Positions 1 to 8,508 of a stretch of 64,000 bases of DNA are shown piece by piece. How positions within the stretch are numbered: the first letter of the stretch is position 1; the number at the start of each line of letters is the position of its first letter. Below the pieces are notes generated by a model. It was not told the origin of the DNA. It did not search any database and saw nothing but the letters and a program-made list of their open reading frames with translations. The position numbers and the translations under genes were made by a program. Location of the stretch: NCBI RefSeq assembly GCF_024742075.1, contig NZ_JANSGD010000002.1:124001-188000 (forward strand), read 5' to 3'. Origin of the DNA: Facklamia sp. 7083-14-GEN3 (GTDB taxonomy: Bacteria > Bacillota > Bacilli > Lactobacillales > Aerococcaceae).

Positions 1-159
1 CTTCATTCCTTCTTTTTCAAAAAGGTCTTTTAAAGCATTTTGAGCTTCAATCCAAGATTTACTATATAAAAGTCTTGTGGTACCTTTTCCTTCTTTATCT
101 GAAATACTTGAAATCCAATCCATTTGACGATCGATTTCTGCTGGTGAAATTTTTATCAT
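1..159 (-). CDS. M20-family amidohydrolase, N-terminal part only
   Basis: The first 53 codons of a minus-strand gene that leaves the window at position 1. It opens with MIKISPAEIDRQMDWISSI and continues with G-x-G-TTRLLYS and a helix ending FEKEGMK. This resembles the N-terminus of Zn-dependent M20 hydrolases of the allantoate amidohydrolase / N-carbamoyl-L-amino-acid hydrolase group, where a 'G-TRL-YS' motif precedes the metal-binding core. A GAAAGGG ribosome-binding site precedes the ATG at 159. The catalytic residues lie outside the window, so substrate class cannot be decided. Confidence 0.6.
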   Translation of the reverse strand, partial: MIKISPAEIDRQMDWISSISDKEGKGTTRLLYSKSWIEAQNALKDLFEKEGMK

Positions 160-315
160 AGTTCGCACCCTTTCAAAATTTTGCCCATTTATATCTTAAG
201 CACATTATAGTGTAAAACGGTTTCATTTCTCATTGTTAAATTTGCTCAAGATGACAATGGAATTTGTCTAAAGTGAACAAAAAACAATATCTTTTATTTA
301 TAATAAGAATTTCTA

Positions 316-360
316 ATTAAAAAAAGGCATTCACCTATTGTATAGGTGAATGCTTTTTTT
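316..360 (-). terminator. Rho-independent terminator of the histidine phosphatase gene
   Basis: A perfect 12-bp stem (327-338 with 342-353, GCATTCACCTAT arm) with a 3-nt loop. The A-run at 316-325 gives the U-tract when read on the minus strand. It begins right at the stop codon of the gene at 359-1045. The T-run on the other side could also make it work on the plus strand. Confidence 0.85.
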
Positions 361-1045
361 AATCGAATGTTTTATCCATAAACTGCTTGAGTTTAAAGCC
401 GTCAGCTTCTTCTTGAATAATGACTACTCCTCCATTGCTCATCGACCGCATATTATAGAACTCATCGATGTGTTCTGTTTTTGGTAATAAAAATTGTAGA
501 ATGTGACGAATATTGATACTGTGCCCGACAAATAGGACACAAGCCTCCGTATCAATTAGCTCTTCTAGCAATTTATCAATTCCTTTTTTTAGCCGTTTAC
601 AATAAACAGTATAATCTTCTCCTTGACCGAGAGGGTCTGCATAACGTAATGTCATCAGCCGTTGCTTTTCTGTTGTATTTTTTAGCATATCTTCAACGGA
701 ATCAAAATCCAAATAAGTTCTTAAGATATCCCAAGTTTTATAACTTTCCATACCCTCAAAGGATCCAAAGCTAATTTCTCGAAAGTCAGCCATTTCTTTA
801 ATAGGAATCATCCAATTTGGATAGCTACTTTGCTCGATAATAATTTCAGCTGTTGTACGTGTTCTCTTTAAATCACTCACAATGGCCGCATCAAATTTCA
901 CTTTACTTAAGCTTTTCCCCAAGTCTTTCACCATCTGAATTCCTTCAGGTGTTAATTGAGGGTCACACCAACCTTGAGTACGCGCATTCTTATTAAAAAA
1001 CGTTTCACCATGACGTACAAAATAAATAGTTAAACCTTTAGACAT
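359..1045 (-). CDS. Histidine phosphatase family protein (phosphoglycerate mutase-like)
   Basis: A 228-aa protein of the histidine phosphatase superfamily. FVRHGETFFN near residue 10 carries the phosphorylated His of the RHG motif. VGHSINIRHI near residue 172 supplies the second catalytic His. An acidic FREISFGSFEGME segment lies between, as in cofactor-dependent phosphatases of the GpmB/CobC type. True glycolytic mutase activity is unlikely, because this window encodes a separate GpmI in the glycolytic operon. A small phosphorylated metabolite is the probable substrate. The gene is single, with its own terminator, and is divergent from the acyltransferase gene. Confidence 0.85.
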   Translation of the reverse strand: MSKGLTIYFVRHGETFFNKNARTQGWCDPQLTPEGIQMVKDLGKSLSKVKFDAAIVSDLKRTRTTAEIIIEQSSYPNWMIPIKEMADFREISFGSFEGMESYKTWDILRTYLDFDSVEDMLKNTTEKQRLMTLRYADPLGQGEDYTVYCKRLKKGIDKLLEELIDTEACVLFVGHSINIRHILQFLLPKTEHIDEFYNMRSMSNGGVVIIQEEADGFKLKQFMDKTFD

Positions 1046-1088
1046 CTTATCATTCCTTTAACTAATTTATGAATTTTATAGAACCCCA

Positions 1089-1097
1089 TGCTATACT
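1089..1097 (+). promoter_or_regulatory. Extended -10 promoter for the acyltransferase gene
   Basis: TGC-TATACT at 1089-1097 is an extended -10 element. No good -35 is seen 17 bp upstream. The expected start near 1104 leaves a leader of about 20 nt with a strong GAGGAGG site at 1111-1117. Confidence 0.45.
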
Positions 1098-1124
1098 TAT
1101 TAAGATATTTGAGGAGGATAATCC

Positions 1125-2054
1125 ATGACCAACTTAGCATATTCTTATTACTACCAGAACTATCTAGAAAACTTCTCTATTGATCACCAACAAATTCAAG
1201 ACTTTTGTCAAAACTACAACCAAGCTCAATCTATAGAAAATCGTCAGATTAAATTAACAACCATTCAAGGCGTTTTGAAAGACTTTCAAGATAAGCAGCC
1301 AGTTTATTTAGCTATTTTACAGCAAGTGATCAAGCAAGACTTTTTACTTACAAATATTCAACTAAGTGATTGGCAACGGTTGGTCATTATGGTTGTCTGC
1401 CTTCAACCTCTAATTAATCTCTATAAAAGGAACAGCCTTCCTCTTAAAGTATTACGGGAAACACTTTCAGATCTTTTTTTGCGCGTTAACTTATCCCAAG
1501 GTGTTGGTTTGTCAGCAGATGATTTTGAGTGGTTAGCACGAATTTTTCGTCTTAGGATTTTTAAATTAGGAGAGCTTCAGTTTGAGTTTACTAACTTTAA
1601 TTCAGCTACTCTTCCTGAGGACATCTCATACATTAATAACGGCTATAAAATTCTTAAAGATAATCTCCCCATTATTAGTGTCCATATTATGCAAAATAGT
1701 CTGATTGATAAAAAACATAGCTTATCCTCTTTCGATCAAGCCATTCAATTTAAACAAGAGTTTCTAGCTGAATTTAATTACAACTACTTCTACTGCCACT
1801 CATGGTTATTAAATCCTAATAACAACTCATTACTCGATGCTGATAGTAAAATTCTATCGTTTGCCAAAAATTTTGAACTTTTAGCCTATTCATCTTGTCC
1901 CAAAATGGCGATTGAACGTATTTTTGGAACGAAAGAATTGTCATTGAAGAACTTACCACAACAAACAAGTCTGCAACGTAAGGCAATAATCAATTTGAAA
2001 TTATTAGGTGTTGGCATCGGAATTAAAAAATTTGGAAACACATCAGTCTCATGA
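1125..2054 (+). CDS. Acyltransferase domain-containing protein (NAT_N / GNAT_C type)
   Basis: A 309-aa soluble protein. The C-terminal half has the features of the GNAT_C domain: PIISVHI at about 181-187, a helix with a FDQA...KQEF pattern, then FYCHSWLLNP at about 221-230. It then has a 'NILxF-xxF'-like KILSFAKNFELL segment. The all-helical N-terminal half fits the partner NAT_N domain. The family is predicted to transfer acyl groups, but the acceptor is unknown. The gene is on the opposite strand to both neighbours and ends 2 bp from the stop of the sugar permease with no terminator between them. The GAGGAGG site 7 nt before the ATG fixes the start. Confidence 0.65.
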   Translation: MTNLAYSYYYQNYLENFSIDHQQIQDFCQNYNQAQSIENRQIKLTTIQGVLKDFQDKQPVYLAILQQVIKQDFLLTNIQLSDWQRLVIMVVCLQPLINLYKRNSLPLKVLRETLSDLFLRVNLSQGVGLSADDFEWLARIFRLRIFKLGELQFEFTNFNSATLPEDISYINNGYKILKDNLPIISVHIMQNSLIDKKHSLSSFDQAIQFKQEFLAEFNYNYFYCHSWLLNPNNNSLLDADSKILSFAKNFELLAYSSCPKMAIERIFGTKELSLKNLPQQTSLQRKAIINLKLLGVGIGIKKFGNTSVS

Positions 2055-2056
2055 CA

Positions 2057-2902
2057 TTAACCCTTCACTGACCCTGCTGATAAGCCTGATACCAGATCTT
2101 TTCTAAAAATCATTGCAATAACTGCTGGAGGAATAATGGCTAATAAGCCAGATGCTGCTATCATACTATAGTCAATAACATCTCTTGTCATAAACTCAGA
2201 TAAAACCAAGGTAATTACTTTATTGCTCTGGGAAGAAGTTAAAATCATCGGAATTTGGAATTGACTCCAACTCATCAACAAAAGAATTAAGACACAGGTA
2301 ATGATAGCCGTGCGAGACATGGGTAAGATTACCTTCCAGAAAAGCTGCCATTCTGTGCAACCATCAAGTTCTGCTGCTTCCCACATTTCTTTAGGAATCT
2401 TATTAAAGTGTGTAATGAGCATCCAAGTTGCTAGGGGTAAAAAAGCAGTCACATAAATGACACTAATCCAAAAGAGCTTATCCAATAACTGATAGTTTGA
2501 AAAAATAGCAAAAATTGGAATGATAGTGGTAAAAACAGGAATAACAATAGTAATCAACAATAAGCGTAAGATTACTTTCCGCAAGCGAAAACGAAAACGT
2601 ACCATGGCGTAACTGGTTAAAACCGCTAAGGGCACTCCAATAAAAAGCGTATATAAAGAACTGATTAAAGAATTTTTTAAACCATTAAAAATAGTGATAT
2701 GTGCTTTATCTGTAGGGTCAAACAAAGTTTGATAATTTGTCCAAGTTGCTTGACTTGGAAGAAAGTGTCCTCCCGCTTTCATTAATTCTGTTTTAGGAGT
2801 GACACTGATTATAAAGGCCCAAATAAGAGGGCCTAAAGTGAATATTAGAAAGACAACTACAGTTATAATGTATAACCAATCCCATCGTTTGTTTTTAAGC
2901 AT
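2057..2902 (-). CDS. Carbohydrate ABC transporter permease, MalG/UgpE type
   Basis: A 281-aa integral membrane protein with about six hydrophobic segments. The EAA loop reads EAAELDGCTEWQLFWKVILP at about 175-195, the cytoplasmic coupling helix that docks on the ATPase. The short N-terminus and C-terminus match the MalG-like inner permease of CUT1 sugar importers. It overlaps the upstream permease by 8 bp, implying translational coupling. Together with that permease and the binding protein it forms an importer lacking an ATPase gene; a shared MsmX-type ATPase elsewhere is the usual solution. The sugar is unknown. Confidence 0.9.
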   Translation of the reverse strand: MLKNKRWDWLYIITVVVFLIFTLGPLIWAFIISVTPKTELMKAGGHFLPSQATWTNYQTLFDPTDKAHITIFNGLKNSLISSLYTLFIGVPLAVLTSYAMVRFRFRLRKVILRLLLITIVIPVFTTIIPIFAIFSNYQLLDKLFWISVIYVTAFLPLATWMLITHFNKIPKEMWEAAELDGCTEWQLFWKVILPMSRTAIITCVLILLLMSWSQFQIPMILTSSQSNKVITLVLSEFMTRDVIDYSMIAASGLLAIIPPAVIAMIFRKDLVSGLSAGSVKG

Positions 2903-3764
2903 GGTCTCCCTCCAATCTTAAAGAACGAATATAAAAGTAACCAATAATACCCGAGAAAACCATGATAATATAGGTAATCGCTGAGCCTAAACCAAAATCT
3001 AAAAAGCTAAAGGTATTTAAATAATTATAGATTAAAAGTGTTTGCCCTTCGTAACGGTAACCTACTAAAGAAATTACCTCATCAAAAACATTTAATCCTG
3101 CCATGGTCGCTTGGATTAACACAATGGAAAGTGTAGGCAGAATCATTCTCAGTGTAATATAGAAAAATTCTGTATAGCGATTGGCGCCATCCATTTTAGC
3201 AGCTTCATAGATTTCTTTGGGTATGGTTTGTAGGGTTGCCAAAATTAAGATGGCACAAAAAGGCACCACCCGCCACGCAATGACAATTGAAACCACAATT
3301 AAGAGTAAATAACGATTGTTAATCCAGGCAACCGGCTGATCAATAATTGAAAGACTCATCAATAATTTATTCATAAAACCATAACTGGGGTGAAAAATAA
3401 ATTGCCAAACAATGCCATTCACTAAAGGGGGCAAAGCCCATGGAATAATGGCAATACCTGTTAGCATAGGACTGATAACTGTCCGCTTATTGAGCAAGAG
3501 CCCCACAATAATACTTGAAATAACGGTTAAAATAACGACTAACACAAATACCATCAAACTATTTTCAAAAGCGTGATGAAAATCTTCTGATAGTAAGACC
3601 TCTTTATAATTATCGAGTCCGATAAATTTAAAACGATCGGGTCTACTTAATTTAAAAGCGTGAAGGCTATAGATGAAGGTACGTATAATCGGTAAGTAGA
3701 CGAGTAATCCCATGATAAACATCATAGGCAAGATTAGAAAGATGGCTTTTTTAGATTTTTTCAT
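2895..3764 (-). CDS. Carbohydrate ABC transporter permease, MalF/UgpA type
   Basis: A 289-aa membrane protein with about six transmembrane helices. The EAA motif reads EAAKMDGANRYTEFFYITLR at about 189-208. N-terminal MKKSKKAIFLILPMMFIMG is a typical first helix of CUT1 permeases. AAAGGAG lies just upstream of the ATG. Co-transcribed after the binding-protein gene across a hairpin (3836-3868) and before the MalG-like permease. Confidence 0.9.
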   Translation of the reverse strand: MKKSKKAIFLILPMMFIMGLLVYLPIIRTFIYSLHAFKLSRPDRFKFIGLDNYKEVLLSEDFHHAFENSLMVFVLVVILTVISSIIVGLLLNKRTVISPMLTGIAIIPWALPPLVNGIVWQFIFHPSYGFMNKLLMSLSIIDQPVAWINNRYLLLIVVSIVIAWRVVPFCAILILATLQTIPKEIYEAAKMDGANRYTEFFYITLRMILPTLSIVLIQATMAGLNVFDEVISLVGYRYEGQTLLIYNYLNTFSFLDFGLGSAITYIIMVFSGIIGYFYIRSLRLEGDHA

Positions 3765-3835
3765 AATAAACTCCTTTTAAATCATTGATCCCTACTATCA
3801 TTCTCATAATAGCACGGATCAATCCTTAAAAATTT

Positions 3836-3868
3836 AAATCTAGGTGTAGTTTCACTACACCTAGATTT
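3836..3868 (-). terminator. Intercistronic hairpin between binding protein and permease genes
   Basis: A perfect 14-bp stem (3836-3849 with 3855-3868) with loop TTTCA, followed on the minus strand by a T-rich run. It sits directly after the binding-protein stop codon. It is a likely leaky terminator or mRNA 3' stabiliser that keeps binding protein in excess over permeases, an arrangement known for many binding-protein importers. Confidence 0.75.
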
Positions 3869-3876
3869 ATTTTAAA

Positions 3877-5130
3877 TTACTCAGCGTATTCTTCAACAAT
3901 ACTATTTACTTTTTCAACTAATTCCTTAACAGCATCTTCGGCTGAAAGATCTGAAGTTACCATTTTGTTAATGGTATTATAAATTTCAGCACTCATTTCA
4001 GTGTAATATTCAGGCACTCCATTTGGGAATGGTGATTCAACCATCTCAGCTAATTCAACCATCGCACCTGTGTTTTGAATCATTTCCTCATCAATTAACT
4101 GCTGTAAGATACTTAAACGAGTAGGCAGTGCTCCTACTGCATCAAATAATTCTAATTGAGTTTCTTCGGAAGTATACCATTTAACAAAAGTTTGAGCGGC
4201 TTCCATATTTTCTGTATTTGGTGAAATACCAACGGCTTCTTGGAAAGGTACTGTTCTTTCAGCATTGGAATCAACACCTGGTAAAAGAATTGGTTTTACT
4301 TGTCCTACTACCGTCGACTCTTCTTCGTTATTCACGCGACCAACAAATGAAGATGGACCTACTATAAAGGCAGTATCTCCTGAATTAATCTGTCTATATG
4401 CATCCATTCCTGAACCATTGACATTCCCTGGATTAATTAATTCTTCATCCGCTAAAGTCTTAATGATGTTTAGCGCATCAAGAGACGCTTCTTCATTCAA
4501 AGTATTGTCCTCATTAAATACCATACCATTACGTGTAAAAGCCAACCAGAAGAATGTAGTGGTTAAGTTTTCATCTGCACCTAATGGAAGCGATACTGGA
4601 TATTCTGTAACTCCAGCTTCTTTAATAGTTTTCGCTTGTTCAATTACTTGATCCCAAGTTACTGGTGGTTCTTCTAAGCCAGCCTCTTCATACATATTTG
4701 TGTTGTAGTAGGCAATTCGGAAGTCATTTGCATAAGGGACTGCATAGACCTCATCATTTCGCATAAATTGCTCAATTGCCGGAAAGGCATCTGCATCTTC
4801 AAGTTCAATAGGAGCTAACCAATCTGCACTGGTAAATTCTCCCATCCAAGACCAATCAACTTCAAAGACATCAGCTGCCACAGTGTTACTTGCAGCGGCA
4901 ATCGCTAACTTATCACGAATATCATCCCAACTAGTTGGTAAAACATTAACCTTAATCCCATACTCTTCTTCAAAACTAGCCAACATTTCATCCGATGGAG
5001 CTCCCCAATCAGGAATCATAAAGCTAATTTCAATGCTTGTTTCCTCTTCTTGAGCCATTGTAGCCATAGGTGATAGAAGGGTTGTAAAAGATAAACCTGC
5101 GATTATTAATTTTTTTAAACTTTTTTTCAT
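3877..5130 (-). CDS. Extracellular sugar-binding protein (family 1) without a lipobox
   Basis: A 417-aa solute-binding protein of the MalE-like group. It has a basic N-terminus and hydrophobic core, then mature sequence EISFMIPDWGAPSDEM. The family motif region 'FEEEYGIKVNVLPTSWDDI' follows, with AVPYANDFRIAYYNTNMYEEAG and later 'AAQTFVKWYTSEETQ'. It would capture a sugar outside the cell and hand it to the two permeases downstream. The signal peptide ends SPMATMAQ and contains no cysteine, so lipoprotein processing is not possible as written; cleavage after ATMA by signal peptidase I is the likely alternative. An AAAAGGAG site precedes the ATG. Confidence 0.88.
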   Translation of the reverse strand: MKKSLKKLIIAGLSFTTLLSPMATMAQEEETSIEISFMIPDWGAPSDEMLASFEEEYGIKVNVLPTSWDDIRDKLAIAAASNTVAADVFEVDWSWMGEFTSADWLAPIELEDADAFPAIEQFMRNDEVYAVPYANDFRIAYYNTNMYEEAGLEEPPVTWDQVIEQAKTIKEAGVTEYPVSLPLGADENLTTTFFWLAFTRNGMVFNEDNTLNEEASLDALNIIKTLADEELINPGNVNGSGMDAYRQINSGDTAFIVGPSSFVGRVNNEEESTVVGQVKPILLPGVDSNAERTVPFQEAVGISPNTENMEAAQTFVKWYTSEETQLELFDAVGALPTRLSILQQLIDEEMIQNTGAMVELAEMVESPFPNGVPEYYTEMSAEIYNTINKMVTSDLSAEDAVKELVEKVNSIVEEYAE

Positions 5131-5169
5131 TTTATTGTCTCCTTTTAATTATGCGCTATTGTTAATCTA

Positions 5170-5198
5170 ATTATATTTTATGACGGTTTTTTCTGAAA
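5170..5198 (-). promoter_or_regulatory. Candidate promoter for the sugar ABC operon
   Basis: On the minus strand TATAAT (5170-5175) lies 16-17 bp after a TTCAGA/TTTCAG hexamer (about 5192-5198). The -10 is perfect and the -35 is weak. No clean CcpA cre site was found beside it. Confidence 0.4.
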
Positions 5199-5238
5199 CC
5201 ACATCCTTTCAATTATAAAGAAAACTTTCTCAATAGAC

Positions 5239-6141
5239 CTATCTACTATTTGAAACTGCCATTCTTCTTAGTGTGTGGTTTAACCCCCTAACAGCAATCG
5301 ATAATTGCATGATGTTTTCAAAAGGTGCTATTCCGCCACTGCCAGAACAGCCAATATGAATAATATCAGCTCCAGCTATCTTAGCATCAATAGCTAACTT
5401 TATGACAACTTCTTTTTGAGAGCAATCTTGACTCATACCATTAGCCGCCATACACAAAGCACCTTTCTGATGTATTAATTGGCGACTCTGTTCAAAATCT
5501 TGAATCGTAAAACCAGGAACCGTTCCGACAGCCGGTAAGAGAATAATATCTGCACCCGCTTCTATAAATTGTGCTACCCATTTGAGCGAAGAAATGGATT
5601 CACAATAAGCAGCAGAATGCATCTTACCCGCTATAATCAATCCTGAAAAATATTGTTTAGCTAGCTTGATGCCCTCTAAAATAGCCTGATTACTTACGCC
5701 CGACCTTGGATTCCCAGTTAAACAAACAAAATTTAAGCCTAATTCCTCGACTCGCTTTAAACTATTTTTTGAGCATATCCGTCCAGCTGGTAATTTCTCC
5801 AAATTTTCCAAGGGTTGATTATTTTCTGGAGCTAGCGGCTCAAGATTAACCCCCATGGGCCGCTGAACAAAACTCTTTAAAGTTTGGATAGGATTTTGAT
5901 TTTCTGACAAACCCCATATTTGTGGTTGGAAAACATCCATTTGATTTAAAAGAACTAAGTCCGCTCCAGCAGCTCGTGCCAATTCACAATTGGTTAAATC
6001 CGGTAAGTGAGGGGTTCGATCTTCTCTTACCTCGACAAGTAAAGTTCGTCCTTCATTCGCACGTATACTATGGAGTAAATCTTTGGAAGTCATTGCCTTG
6101 AAATCACTTGCTTGGCAGTCAAGCATCCGTTTATTACCCAA
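5239..6141 (-). CDS. TIM-barrel-like protein of the DUF7916 kind
   Basis: A 300-aa soluble protein. It begins NKRMLDCQASDFKAM and has alternating strands and helices typical of a (beta/alpha)8 barrel: ELARAAGADLVLLNQMDVF near 53-71, PMGVNLEPL near 95-103, LNFVCLTGNPRSGVSN near 135-150 and LIIAGKMHSAAY near 170-181. Later ADIILLPAVGTVPGF and ADIIHIGCSGSGGI resemble phosphate-binding loops at strands 7 and 8. I recognise the family from sugar-transport neighbourhoods but know no defined reaction for it. A TTG start at 6141 is chosen, because AGGAGGGG lies 5 nt upstream. It is co-directional with and upstream of the sugar importer, which hints at a role in handling the imported compound. Confidence 0.6.
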   Translation of the reverse strand: MGNKRMLDCQASDFKAMTSKDLLHSIRANEGRTLLVEVREDRTPHLPDLTNCELARAAGADLVLLNQMDVFQPQIWGLSENQNPIQTLKSFVQRPMGVNLEPLAPENNQPLENLEKLPAGRICSKNSLKRVEELGLNFVCLTGNPRSGVSNQAILEGIKLAKQYFSGLIIAGKMHSAAYCESISSLKWVAQFIEAGADIILLPAVGTVPGFTIQDFEQSRQLIHQKGALCMAANGMSQDCSQKEVVIKLAIDAKIAGADIIHIGCSGSGGIAPFENIMQLSIAVRGLNHTLRRMAVSNSR

Positions 6142-6383
6142 CTTTACCCCTCCTTCTAACTTTTAGCTAGTAAATAAACTTATTTAAAAGTTTCGACTAT
6201 CTTTTTGAAACAGTCACGATCTCTATCTATTATAACTAAGCGAGGAGACATAATTAAGAGCTTACTTATCAGACTTACTGATAAATGAAGGGGATTTATT
6301 ATCGAACTTACAATTAATTCAACATTTAAATTTTTAAAATACATAGACTAATTTTTCCAAGCGCAAGAAGCTTTTTTGCTCTT

Positions 6384-7385
6384 TTATTGCAGCTTCTTTT
6401 TAATTTGTGGAGCTAAAAACGAGTAAACTAGCGCACAAATAATGAAGGTGATCGCACTATACAGCAACACTTGCCCCCAACTGTCAGTTTGTGATAGAAC
6501 CAAGTCGTTAGCCTTGTAGGCCCAATAAAAGGGGTCCCAGTAGAAAAACTTTTGCCATTGATCATTTAAAAGCTCAATGGCGATTACAGCAGCTACTAGT
6601 GGTAAAAACAAAAGTTTGATACTGCTGGCCGCTCCAATGACATCATTATTATTCAAACCTTGAATAAAACCAACCAATATGCTCAACAGACTGGTAACAA
6701 AAACGACTAATATAAGCTGTATAAGGTTAATGGCGGTAAACCCTGTGATGAGAATCAAAGTCAGGGCACCAAAAATAGCTAAGAAAATGCCTATCATTGA
6801 CTTGCCTAAAATAAAAGTGGTTGAAGTAGTCGGCGTTAAATTGATGGCACTGAGGGTTTTATCTGTTTTTTCTTCAATGATATTTAAGGCGATTAACATT
6901 CCTCCTAAGATTGAAACCGTCAGAATAGAAATATTTGCTAATGTTTTCTTAAGCGGAGGTATTTTACGATTATAATCTACTAATTGACTCCTTGAATCTT
7001 CCATAGTGACGCCTAGCTCAAAAAAAGTCAGTAACAATTTAGCATAGTCAACAGCGGAGTCACTTTCATTTCCTTGAGTCAGCAAATAATAGCTTTCTTT
7101 ATCGGGAAGTACGCCAATTATCGTATCTCTTTTTTTTATTCGATCGTTTATCTGATCTTCATTTTTAAAAATCTCCACTTTGGCAAACTTTTGAAAGTAT
7201 TCGACTTGTTCAGGATTTTCTCCCTCAATTAAAGCCAGGTTGACGGTCGTGTCATTGATGCTTGGGGAAAAGAGATTAATGGCAATACCAAATAGTATGG
7301 GAATTAATAAAATATAAAGCGAAAGTGCATCTTTTAAATTCACTTTCAAGTCTCGCATAAAAATAAGCCCTATTCTTTTAAACAT
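6384..7385 (-). CDS. ABC-2 type permease, second subunit of exporter
   Basis: A 333-aa membrane protein with one N-terminal helix (about 20-42), an extracytoplasmic domain of roughly 100 residues, then five or six hydrophobic segments from about residue 150. This is the layout of ABC-2 exporter permeases. It follows the frameshifted partner permease by 12 bp and completes an ATPase-permease-permease operon (9369 down to 6384). Substrate is unknown; related systems export drugs or peptides. Confidence 0.8.
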   Translation of the reverse strand: MFKRIGLIFMRDLKVNLKDALSLYILLIPILFGIAINLFSPSINDTTVNLALIEGENPEQVEYFQKFAKVEIFKNEDQINDRIKKRDTIIGVLPDKESYYLLTQGNESDSAVDYAKLLLTFFELGVTMEDSRSQLVDYNRKIPPLKKTLANISILTVSILGGMLIALNIIEEKTDKTLSAINLTPTTSTTFILGKSMIGIFLAIFGALTLILITGFTAINLIQLILVVFVTSLLSILVGFIQGLNNNDVIGAASSIKLLFLPLVAAVIAIELLNDQWQKFFYWDPFYWAYKANDLVLSQTDSWGQVLLYSAITFIICALVYSFLAPQIKKKLQ

Positions 7386-7397
7386 GTTTTCTCCCCC

Positions 7398-8508
7398 TTA
7401 CTTAACTAAAGCTTTTTTATAGCGAATATTCGCTAGTAAAAATAGCAAGAAGCCACAGATGATAAAAGCAGATGATAAAGTGAAAATATATTGCGATGAA
7501 CCACTTCCTAATAAGGCCAACTTAAACCCTTCTAACATATGATAAGAAGGTATCCATTTTAACCATGTAGGACTCCAGCTGGGTAGAAAGTAGGAAATAG
7601 TTGGCAATATTAACACCATCATTAAGGCATATAGTATGCCGAAAGCTTCAATAATCGTTTGATAAAAGCTAGCAATCAGCAAGCCCAAACTACAGGCAAA
7701 AAAGGTCGACGTTAGTAAGATGCTAAAAAGCCACAAATAATTGGGATCAAACTGCATAATTGGTAAAACCACCATCAAGCTGGAGATAATGGTCGTTAAC
7801 ATGACAACTCCTATTTTCCCCACTCAAGTATTGCCAGACAGGTGACGGAGTGAGAGCCAAAGCTTTAATAACTCCCTCCTGCCGGTCTAGAAAGACATAA
7901 GCAGCTATAATAAACACGCCCATCAACGCTCCATTAAAAAGTAATACTGAAGGTAGTAAATTTTCCTTATCTGAAAGTTCTTTAAAACCATTCGAAAGAG
8001 AACGCACCTCTTGGCGTTCAACAGCTTCTTCTAGCTCTTTAAGTGGTTTGACATGTAAGATTTTTAATAGGTTTCGAAATCTTGATGATTCGTAGCCTTG
8101 TAGCAAATACTCATAGGAGATTTCTTGCTTATCAGTCATCTGAATGATAGCTACCATTTCGCCTTCTTTATCAGCTAAGAACTCTGCTTGCTGACGGTTA
8201 TCTATCAGATTAATTTGCTTATCTTGAAGAGTATATTGGGTGATTTCTTTTTCCTCGTCATTGATTTTTATTTTCACACTTTCTTCTTCCACTTCTGGTT
8301 GAGTATCTTTTAAAGACTGAAGATAGCTCTCTTTATCTTGAGCTGACATATCTAAATATAAATATTCGGTTGATTGTCGATTGAAATTATCTGGGACGGC
8401 AAATAGAAAGAGTCCCACAATTATTAAAGCCATCACTAATTCAATATAAAAATAAAACCCACGTGAAGCTATTTTTAATTCCTTGATAAAGCTTGAGTGG
8501 ACTTTCAT
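7398..8508 (-). pseudogene. ABC-2 type permease, first subunit, broken by one frameshift
   Basis: Two overlapping open frames together make one ABC-2 permease. The 5' part (8508 down) has an N-terminal helix, an extracytoplasmic domain and the sequence TPSPVWQYLSG. The 3' part continues GKIGVVMLTTIISSLMVV with the remaining helices. They join if one base is removed at the run of four G followed by four A on the minus strand (7814-7821): AGT-GGG-AAA-ATA instead of AGT-GGG-GAA. As written, the first product runs out of frame after residue about 229. The combined length, near 369 residues, is normal. It begins immediately after the stop codon of the ATPase gene. Sequencing error and real inactivation are both possible. 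Confidence 0.8.

Noticed and set aside
211-226. cre-like sequence TGTAAAACGGTTTCAT upstream of the M20 gene
   Set aside because: The half-sites are one base too far apart for the CcpA cre consensus, so I do not call it.
6369-6402. AAGAAGC...GCTTCTT inverted repeat at the end of the ABC-2 permease gene
   Set aside because: The loop is large and no U-tract follows on the minus strand, so termination there is not supported.
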